This document shows, one piece after another, positions 57,713 through 64,000 of a stretch of DNA of 64,000 nucleotides (position 1 is the first letter of the stretch; every line of letters starts with the position of its first letter). The stretch spans positions 3,644,001 to 3,708,000 of the forward strand of contig NC_007964.1 in assembly GCF_000013885.1 (NCBI RefSeq), written 5' to 3'. The position numbers and the translations under genes are program-made. The notes beneath the pieces were generated by a model. That model did not search any database and was not told the origin of the DNA. It saw nothing but the letters and a program-made list of their open reading frames with translations. This DNA is from Nitrobacter hamburgensis X14. GTDB taxonomy: Bacteria > Pseudomonadota > Alphaproteobacteria > Rhizobiales > Xanthobacteraceae.

Positions 57713-58617
57713 ACGACTTCTTCGGCGACAAGAAACTGGGGCAGATGAGCACCCAGCTTTGCAACGAGTACGTGAAGGAGCGCGGTCGCCCCGGCGGGGC
57801 CCGGCGCGACCTTGAGGATCTGCGCTCCGCGATCAACCATCATGCTCGCGAAAATCTGCACCACGCCGTCATCCACGTTGCGCTGCCTGCCAAGGGCGCG
57901 GCACGGGAGCGCTGGTTGACCCGAAGCGAGGCGGCCAAGCTGATATGGGCCTGCTGGCGGTACCGCGAGATGCAGCGACGCCACCGCGGCAAGGACCTTG
58001 GCAAGAAACTGGCGACCGACAAGCGGCCACTGCGGCATCTTGCGAGATTCCTTCTGATCGGCGTCTACACCGGCACCCGGGCCGGCGCGGTCGCAAGCGC
58101 GTCACCGACGAACGCGGTAGGCAGGTCGCACGTCGATCTTGAACGAGGCATTTTCTACAGACTGGCCAAAGGCAAGAAGAAAACGAACAAGCGCCAGCCG
58201 CCAGCTCCCGTTCCGACAAGACTTCTGGCTCACATGCGCCGCTGGCATAAACTCAACCCGGATGCCGAGCATTTCGTGGAGTTCAACGGCAAGGCCGTGA
58301 AGTCGGTCAAGACGGCCTTTAAACGGGCCGTGACGCTGTCGAAAATCTCGCTGGCGGAAGGCCCCGTCTCGCCTCACACGCTGCGCCACACCGCCGCTAC
58401 GTGGCTCATGCAGCGTGGCACGGATCCATGGCAGGCCGCGGGCTATCTCGGAATGTCGGTGAAGGTGCTGATCGACACCTACGGCCACCACCACCCCGAC
58501 TACATGAAGGAAGCGGCCGCTGCGATCACATCAAAGGACCGCACCAAGAGCGTTTCGGTGGTTGAAACGGTGGTTGAGCTAAATAAGCACCATCCAAGAA
58601 TACGAAAGTCGAAGTAA
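57379..58617 (+). CDS. Tyrosine recombinase/phage integrase of the prophage
   Basis: 412 residues. R-H-R-H-Y residues are in GVYTGTRAGA, SPHTLRHTAATWLM and IDTYGHHHPDY. Related to the integrase at 11484 through most of its length, with a 12-residue insertion in the middle (HRGKDLGKKLATDKR). Ends 5 bases before the tRNA CCA end, as for tRNA-integrating phages. Confidence 0.95.
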   Translation: MPRVSKGPRLWKRPPRRKDGKIVGSAVWVIKDGGKHIATGCLAIPAGTRPPTEAERALANYIANKYTPVRKERSVDIIDIADVLSIYRDDKRNAFETDALKRKFDNRIARLNDFFGDKKLGQMSTQLCNEYVKERGRPGGARRDLEDLRSAINHHARENLHHAVIHVALPAKGAARERWLTRSEAAKLIWACWRYREMQRRHRGKDLGKKLATDKRPLRHLARFLLIGVYTGTRAGAVASASPTNAVGRSHVDLERGIFYRLAKGKKKTNKRQPPAPVPTRLLAHMRRWHKLNPDAEHFVEFNGKAVKSVKTAFKRAVTLSKISLAEGPVSPHTLRHTAATWLMQRGTDPWQAAGYLGMSVKVLIDTYGHHHPDYMKEAAAAITSKDRTKSVSVVETVVELNKHHPRIRKSK

Positions 58618-58622
58618 ATTCA

Positions 58623-58698
58623 TGGTGGGCCCGGAGGGACTCGAACCCCCAACCAGACCGTTATGAGCGGCCGGCTCTAACCATTGAGCTACAGGCCC
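58623..58698 (-). tRNA. tRNA-Ile2(CAU), intact, integration target
   Basis: 76 bases including CCA. Acceptor GGGCCTG / CGGGCCC, D-arm GCTC-AATGGTTA-GAGC, anticodon arm GGCCG-CTCATAA-CGGTC with CAT, T-arm GGTTCGAGTCC. Similarity of the D and variable regions to E. coli ileX favours the lysidine-modified isoleucine tRNA over elongator Met, but the anticodon alone cannot decide. Confidence 0.9.
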
Positions 58699-58871
58699 GG
58701 CCGGACGTCGCGTGCGCAACCGCCCTCGGCGCACGCATCCCTTACAATGTCGGGCGCCGCGCGGCAATCGGCGTTCAGGGCTTTTGGCCGGCTGCGACCG
58801 CGATGCGGAGATGCGCGCAGGGGGCCAGCGCGCATCTCCTCCTGTCCGCGACCGCCGCACCAGAGCCTTTT

Positions 58872-58894
58872 CGCTTCTGATGGAATCAGAAGCG
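58872..58894. terminator. Dyad in the tRNA-TonB intergenic region
   Basis: CGCTTCTGAT / ATCAGAAGCG perfect 10-bp stem with a three-base loop. A second hairpin CCTCGGG/CCCGAGG is near 58950. They lie between a convergent tRNA region and the end of the TonB receptor gene and may terminate its transcript. Nothing else is seen in 58699-58987. Confidence 0.45.
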
Positions 58895-58987
58895 AGGCTC
58901 TAAGATTTTGAATTGACGTGTTTTCTTCACGCGAACCGCTACCGATCCTCGGGTCAAGCCCGAGGACATGCTTCGCTCGAAAACGCC

Positions 58988-61114
58988 CTAAAAGGTCGCA
59001 CGCGCCTTCACATAGAAGGTGCGTCCCGGCTGCGGCAGTCCCCACGCCAGTTCGTAGTTCTGGTCGAGCAGGTTCTTGACGCCGCCCGCCACCTCGAAGT
59101 TCTCAATCACCTTGTAGTTGAGGTTGATGTTGGCGAGCGTATAGGCCCCGGTGCGAATATAGGGGTCGGGGAAGGCGGCGAGGATGGGCGCGTTCTGTGC
59201 CTGGGTACCGACGACGACGTCGCTCCAGCGGTCGCTGGTGATCTCCAGGCTCGGCGTGATGGTGAGCCGCTCGATCGGCCGCCACGAGGCGTAGAGGAAC
59301 GCCTTGTGGGTCGGCACGCCGGTCGGCTGGAAGCCGGGAACGGACACGTCACTGACGTTTCGCTCGATGAAGGTGTAATTGCCGCCGAGCACGAGCTGCG
59401 GCGAGAGCTGCGCCTCCAGCGACATCTCGAAGCCGTAGAAGTCGCCTTTGTTGATGTTCTGCGTCTGCGACTGCGACGGATTGAGACGGACTGCCTGAAT
59501 CAGGTCGCGCACATCGCTGTAGAAGATCGCCGCCGATCCCCGCAAGTCGGGGGCAACGCGCCCCTTCCAGCCAAGTTCGTAGTTGGTCGCGCGCTCGGGG
59601 CCCAGGTTGGGATTCGGAATCGCGGTGCCGAACCGCTGGCTGTAAAGCTCGAAGATGGTCGGAAAGCGCGTGCGGTCGGACACGCTGAAATGAAGCTGCC
59701 CGGCCTCGCTGTAGCGCCAGATCGCCGCCGTCTGCCAGTTGAAGGCATCGGCACCTCCTTTGGGATACTCGTAGATGAACCCGGCGTTGTTGTACTCCTC
59801 GGCCTTGTCGATCCGGTATTTGTCGTAGCTGATGCCTCCCACCAAATCGAAGTTCGAAGTGACGTGGAAAGTGTCTTCCAGTGCCGCCGACCACGTCGCC
59901 TGGCTCTGATTCTGCTTCGGCTCGGTGAAATGGAAGGTAGGGCTGGTCGGACGGTTGTCATTCCACTCGGTGTGAAAATCCTGGCGGTAGTGGAACGCCG
60001 CCTTCAACGTATTCATCGGAATCAGCTCGGTGCCGGCCTCGACCGAGCCGCCGCGCGCATTGTCGTCATAGTAGCTGTCGAAGCGGCCGTTATTCGACTG
60101 TGTCGTATAGGTGATGTCGTCGAACGCCGAGAGCACGTTGTAAAACGTGTTGTAGTAAAGTTTGGTCTTGAGGTAGGAGGCGTCGCCGATCTGGGTATTC
60201 GACGCAAACGACAGGTTCTGAATGTCCCACGCCGGCCAGCGCCAATAGCTGTTCTGGCTCGACGGCGGATTGTTATAGACATTGAGCGGGGCGCCCTTTT
60301 CGCCGACCTGCTTGATGTAGTTGATGCTGTATTCGTCGGTGGCATTCGGCGTGTAACCGGCCTTGAAATTGATGCGCCAGTCGCGGTTGTCGGAACCGTT
60401 GCGCCGGCCGCCATCCTCGAGCGAGCCGGCATAAGGACCTTGCGCCCGGTATGGTCGATAATCGCGCGAGAGCGACCAGAAATCCTGGTTGAGATTGTTG
60501 GCGCTGCCCTGCACGTAAAAATCCTGCTGACGCGAGCCAACCATCGCGTAGCTGTTCCAGCCCTGGAACGAGCCGCGATTGTCGAAGGTCGCGCCGCTCA
60601 TGAACTCCCCTTCGTAAGGTTTTACCGGTTTGCGCGACACCAGGTTGATGGCACCGCCCATACCGCCCGGCCCGTCGAGCACCGAGGCGTAGCCCTTCTG
60701 AATCTGGATTTCGGCAATATCGTTGGTGAGAAAACGGCTGAAATCGAGCCGGTTGTCGGCGGGCAGATAGACACGCACGCCGTCGATCATCAGCGGCACC
60801 TGCCAACGGCCGAAGCCGCGCACAAAGATGTCGGTCTCGTTGCGCTGGCCGGCGGTCGACTGTGTGCTGACAACGCCCGGCACCAGGTTCACGGCCTGTT
60901 CGAGGGTGTTCTTCTCGAACGTCCAGGTCTCCTCGCGCGTCACCGTCGAACCGCCGACGCCGCCCCCGCCCTGTCCCGCGCCGGAGACGGAAATCTCGCC
61001 GAGTTGATAAACCCCGCCACGATCTTGCGGATCCTGTGCCTCCGCACCGACCGTCATCGCCACAATCGCCACTGACGACAGGAGCGCGCTCCTGCCCACC
61101 GTTGATCGCCCCAC
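58988..61114 (-). CDS. TonB-dependent outer-membrane receptor
   Basis: 708 residues with signal peptide (LLSSVAIVAMTVGAEA), plug domain (ETWTFEKNTLEQAVNLVPGV, RNETDIFVRGFGRWQVPLMI, VLDGPGGMGGAINLVSRKP) and a 22-strand type barrel ending in Phe (TFYVKARATF). The layout is that of siderophore or metal/haem receptors; the ligand is not evident. Chromosomal, upstream divergent from flhA. Confidence 0.92.
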   Translation of the reverse strand: MGRSTVGRSALLSSVAIVAMTVGAEAQDPQDRGGVYQLGEISVSGAGQGGGGVGGSTVTREETWTFEKNTLEQAVNLVPGVVSTQSTAGQRNETDIFVRGFGRWQVPLMIDGVRVYLPADNRLDFSRFLTNDIAEIQIQKGYASVLDGPGGMGGAINLVSRKPVKPYEGEFMSGATFDNRGSFQGWNSYAMVGSRQQDFYVQGSANNLNQDFWSLSRDYRPYRAQGPYAGSLEDGGRRNGSDNRDWRINFKAGYTPNATDEYSINYIKQVGEKGAPLNVYNNPPSSQNSYWRWPAWDIQNLSFASNTQIGDASYLKTKLYYNTFYNVLSAFDDITYTTQSNNGRFDSYYDDNARGGSVEAGTELIPMNTLKAAFHYRQDFHTEWNDNRPTSPTFHFTEPKQNQSQATWSAALEDTFHVTSNFDLVGGISYDKYRIDKAEEYNNAGFIYEYPKGGADAFNWQTAAIWRYSEAGQLHFSVSDRTRFPTIFELYSQRFGTAIPNPNLGPERATNYELGWKGRVAPDLRGSAAIFYSDVRDLIQAVRLNPSQSQTQNINKGDFYGFEMSLEAQLSPQLVLGGNYTFIERNVSDVSVPGFQPTGVPTHKAFLYASWRPIERLTITPSLEITSDRWSDVVVGTQAQNAPILAAFPDPYIRTGAYTLANINLNYKVIENFEVAGGVKNLLDQNYELAWGLPQPGRTFYVKARATF

Positions 61115-61494
61115 ACCAGCCCCCTGTTACTCGTTATATTTGTATAAATATCTCGTGATCGGAGAAAGGTGGAAGTCTCCGACACGGCGGCATATTGACG
61201 CGGATACAACGATGGGCGAGATGCTGCCCGTCCTTCGCCCGGCCTGCTTCGGCCGGCGCCGGAAGCGACCGAGAATCAGCCTGTTATGGAGGTGCGTTAA
61301 CCCTTTGCTAACCATACACCGGGCAAATTTTGCCCAGTGGAATCCGGGTGAAGTCGAGTGTCGTCAGCCGCGTAGAACGGGAGGATCCCGTGGACGCCAG
61401 TGCGGTGCCTCACTTTCGGAACGGCGGCCCCTCGGCCGCCGCGCAGACGGTTGGCGCGCGAGAACGGCATTCGCGGGGGGAGACGGCGACGACG
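61115..61494. other. Intergenic region between TonB receptor and flhA
   Basis: About 380 bases with divergent promoters expected. The frame of flhA is open from 61330, but the sequence before 61495 is low-quality protein. No operator motif identified. Confidence 0.4.
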
Positions 61495-63627
61495 ATGGGC
61501 ATCACGGCGGGTCAGGGCGCGGACGCGTCAGCTTCGGGTTTTCCGAGCTTCAGCGAGATCGGGACCATGCTGCGGCGCGGCGATCTCGCGCTCGCCTTCG
61601 GCGTCCTGACCATCCTTGTCGTCCTTATCCTGCCGCTGCCGTCGGTGGTTCTCGACCTCTTTCTGGCGATCTCGATCACGCTGTCGATCCTGATCCTGAT
61701 GACCGCGCTGTTCATCCAGACGCCGCTGGAATTCTCCGCCTTCCCGACCGTGCTGCTGATTGCGACCATGCTACGGCTGTCGCTCAACCTCGCCTCGACG
61801 CGGCTGATCCTGTCGCACGGACATGAAGGCTCGGCCGCCGCCGGCCACGTCATCGAGGCCTTCGGCAACTTCGTGATGGGCGGCAACTTCGTGATCGGCA
61901 TCATCGTGTTCGCGATCCTGGTGATCGTGAACTTCGTGGTCATCACCAAAGGTTCGGGCCGCATCGCCGAGGTCGCGGCACGCTTCCAGCTCGACTCCAT
62001 GCCCGGCAAGCAGATGGCGATCGACGCTGACCTCTCCGCCGGCCTGATAGACGAAAAGACCGCCAAGGAACGCCGCAAGGCGCTGGAGGACGAAAGCGGC
62101 TTCTTCGGCGCGATGGACGGCGCCTCGAAGTTCGTGCGCGGCGATGCGGTCGCCGGCCTGCTGGTCGTCTTCATCAACATCATCGGCGGCATGATCATCG
62201 GCATCGCGCAGCAGGGCTTGAGCTTTGGCGACGCCGCGCGCAGCTACACCCTGCTGACCGTTGGCGACGGCCTTGTCACGCAGATCCCGGCGCTGATCGT
62301 CTCGACCGCCGCCGGCCTTCTGGTCTCCAAGGCCGCGGTCACCGGCGCCGCCGACAAGGCGCTGATGAAGCAGCTTTCCGGCTACCCGCAGGCGCTCGGC
62401 ATGTCGGCCGGGGTGATGCTGGTGCTGGGACTGCTGCCGGGCATTCCGATGCTGCCGTTCCTCGCGCTCGGCGGCGGCGCCGCGGCGCTGGCCTGGACCT
62501 CGCGAAAGCGTCACCGCATCGCGGCTGCGGAAGCCAAGGCCGCGGCAGCGCCCGACGCCGCAACAGCAGCGGCGGCCGCGGCCGCTGCGGAGGAGCCGAT
62601 CTCGACCGCGCTGAAGATCGACGATCTCAAGATCGAACTGGGCTATGCGCTGCTGCCGCTGGTCAACGGCCCCGACGGCCAGGATCGTCTCACCGAGCAG
62701 ATCAAGGCGCTGCGCCGCTCGCTCGCGATCGAGATGGGATTTGTGATGCCGGCGGTACGGATTCTCGACAACGTGCAACTCGAGGCCAACACCTACATCA
62801 TCAAAATCAAGGAGGTCGACGCCGGCTCGGGCCGGATCTGGCCGAACCAGTACATGGTGATGGATCCCGCCGGCGATCAGGTCGACGTGCCCGGCATTCA
62901 CACCACCGAACCGACCTTCGGCCTGCCGGCAACGTGGGTCGATGCCTCGCTGAAGGAAGAGGCCTCGCTGAAGGGTTATACCGTGGTCGATGCCGCGACC
63001 GTGGCTTCGACCCACCTCACCGAACTGCTCAAGACCAACATGTCGGACCTGCTCTCCTACGGCGAGGTGCAAAAGCTTTTGAAGGATCTGCCGAAGGAAC
63101 AGGGCGAACTGGTCAAGGACATCGTTCCGAGCCAGATCACGGTCTCCGGCATCCAGCGCGTACTGCAACTCCTGCTCGCCGAGCGCATCTCGGTCCGCGA
63201 TCTCTCCACCATCCTCGAAGGCATCGCCGATGCGCTGGCCTTCTCGCGCAACCCGGCGACGCTGGTCGAGCACGTGCGCGCCCGCCTTGCGCGCCAGATC
63301 TGCGCCCAGAATACCTCGGGCAACGGCTACCTGCCGCTGGTCGCGCTGTCGGCGAAATGGGAACAGGCCTTTGCCGAATCCATCATCGGCCAGGGCGAAG
63401 AACGCAGCCTCGCGATGCAACCCTCAAAGCTGTCGGAATTCATGACCGCGGTGCGCGACCGCTTCGAACAGGCCGCCCGCGAAGGCGAAGCGCCGGTGCT
63501 CGTGACCTCGGCCGCGATCCGGCCGTTCGTCCGCTCGCTGGTCGAGCGGTTCCGCGCCCAGACCCCCGTGCTGTCGCAGGCCGAAATTCATCCGCGCGCC
63601 CGGCTCAAAACCGTCGGAAGCATCTGA
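61495..63627 (+). CDS. flhA: Flagellar biosynthesis protein FlhA
   Basis: 710 residues from ATG 61495 (MGITAGQG, with GGGGGAGA upstream). Eight hydrophobic segments in the first half with the FHIPEP-family block (PLEFSAFPTVLLIATMLRLS, NLASTRLIL) and a cytoplasmic domain (ELGYALLPLVNG). It is the export-gate component of the flagellar type III secretion system, choosing substrates at the inner membrane. An in-frame upstream extension to 61330 is rejected on family length. Confidence 0.95.
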   Translation: MGITAGQGADASASGFPSFSEIGTMLRRGDLALAFGVLTILVVLILPLPSVVLDLFLAISITLSILILMTALFIQTPLEFSAFPTVLLIATMLRLSLNLASTRLILSHGHEGSAAAGHVIEAFGNFVMGGNFVIGIIVFAILVIVNFVVITKGSGRIAEVAARFQLDSMPGKQMAIDADLSAGLIDEKTAKERRKALEDESGFFGAMDGASKFVRGDAVAGLLVVFINIIGGMIIGIAQQGLSFGDAARSYTLLTVGDGLVTQIPALIVSTAAGLLVSKAAVTGAADKALMKQLSGYPQALGMSAGVMLVLGLLPGIPMLPFLALGGGAAALAWTSRKRHRIAAAEAKAAAAPDAATAAAAAAAAEEPISTALKIDDLKIELGYALLPLVNGPDGQDRLTEQIKALRRSLAIEMGFVMPAVRILDNVQLEANTYIIKIKEVDAGSGRIWPNQYMVMDPAGDQVDVPGIHTTEPTFGLPATWVDASLKEEASLKGYTVVDAATVASTHLTELLKTNMSDLLSYGEVQKLLKDLPKEQGELVKDIVPSQITVSGIQRVLQLLLAERISVRDLSTILEGIADALAFSRNPATLVEHVRARLARQICAQNTSGNGYLPLVALSAKWEQAFAESIIGQGEERSLAMQPSKLSEFMTAVRDRFEQAAREGEAPVLVTSAAIRPFVRSLVERFRAQTPVLSQAEIHPRARLKTVGSI

Positions 63628-63844
63628 TCCGCCGCACCGAATCAAGCAGGCGCCTATGCGGCATTTTGGCATCAGACAAATGTTTTATGTCTGGAGCCTA
63701 CGATGAGTGCGTGGGCGCGCGATTTATCAGTCGCTTAAGATTAACACACTGATCTCATTGCAAAAATATAGATATGTACCATGCTTCCGGGATCAGGCGA
63801 TCGCGTTTGTTCACACCTTTTCACTGCCTTGTGATCACCCCTTC
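63628..63844. other. Intergenic, no gene seen
   Basis: AT-richer gap following flhA; no convincing ORF or hairpin terminator with a T run was found. Confidence 0.4.
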
Positions 63845-63870
63845 GGAACAATAAGGCGCCTTCCTACGTT
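63845..63870 (+). promoter_or_regulatory. EcfG-like promoter on host chromosome
   Basis: Perfect GGAAC, 17 bases, CGTT, 79 bases upstream of the partial gene at 63950. It shows the host itself uses this promoter class. Confidence 0.6.
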
Positions 63871-63949
63871 TGCATGACGCGAGACCATGAACCTGTTCGG
63901 GGATGACGGAGACAAATCTCTAAAGGAAGTTAGCGGCAGGGAGGCTTCC

Positions 63950-64000
63950 ATGAACCATTCGATTTACAGTGCGGATCGGACGACCCACCTGAAGATCGTG
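63950..64000 (+). CDS. Start of a small chromosomal gene (partial)
   Basis: ATG with AGGGAGG upstream; 17 codons MNHSIYSADRTTHLKIV run off the window. Such starts occur in short exported/membrane proteins of Bradyrhizobiaceae. Function unknown. Confidence 0.6.
   Translation, partial: MNHSIYSADRTTHLKIV

Noticed and set aside
58913..61075. 720-residue plus-strand open frame opposite the TonB receptor
   Set aside because: Antisense shadow of a well-supported receptor gene in GC-rich DNA; it has no recognisable domain.
61771..63420. 549-residue minus-strand open frame opposite flhA
   Set aside because: Shadow of flhA; His/Arg/Gly-rich composition typical of antisense GC-rich frames.

Overview
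The window looks like chromosome of an alphaproteobacterium of the Bradyrhizobium/Rhodopseudomonas/Nitrobacter group. The right end carries FlhA and a TonB-dependent receptor in GC-rich code, and promoter-like sites matching the rhizobial general stress sigma factor EcfG (GGAAC-N16/17-CGTT) occur on the chromosome and on the inserted elements. The species assignment is inference.

Layout. (1) 1-4969: a more AT-rich patch with three surface-polysaccharide-type genes (alkaline-phosphatase-superfamily transferase, GH99/WbsX-like protein, SAM methyltransferase) and scars of two insertion sequences. (2) 4970-12726: a 7.7 kb integrative element with tyrosine integrase, excisionase-like gene, a PRC-barrel gene, small regulators, small membrane proteins and a three-repeat secreted protein. 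It could be a satellite of the neighbouring prophage. (3) 12727-58622: a 45.9 kb P2-type contractile-tail prophage with its own related integrase. (4) 58623-58698: the intact tRNA-Ile2(CAU) gene that is the target of both elements. Its 3' end is repeated as about 49-50 bp copies at 4970 and 12727, so the elements sit in tandem on one tRNA. (5) 58699-64000: host chromosome (TonB receptor, flhA, start of another gene).

Prophage logic. The lysogeny switch is at 48.0-49.1 kb: an S24-type repressor and a divergent Cro-like gene separated by three operator-like dyads. Two more dyads lie over the promoter of the early operon at 54.1 kb (Rha/KilAC antirepressor onward to xis and int), a lambda-like two-operator layout. 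Replication genes run leftward (46.3-43.6 kb: DUF1376 replication protein carrying internal iterons, zinc-ribbon ORF, Toprim/DnaB-like primase-helicase). A NusG-like and a LuxR-type protein follow and may control late genes. Terminase, head, baseplate, fibre, sheath, tube, tape measure and lysis genes run leftward from 40 to 15.5 kb. Several rightward morons interrupt them.

Most notable points. (a) At 51.9-52.5 kb five tandem units of about 110 bp each hold an EcfG-like promoter followed by a Rho-independent terminator, which reads as a tandem set of stress-induced small RNAs; a relative of the last unit lies in the smaller element at 9.84 kb. (b) Genes for a 2OG-Fe(II) oxygenase, GlsB/YeaQ-like protein, low-affinity iron permease-like protein, PepSY protein, PRC-barrel protein and two small proteins have similar promoters, so both elements seem wired to the host general stress response. 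(c) One 1193-residue reading frame joins terminase, prohead protease and major capsid protein, and no portal gene is seen, so the phage head is probably defective while the tail is complete. (d) Iterons plus a purine-rich tract within the replication gene look like an internal origin.
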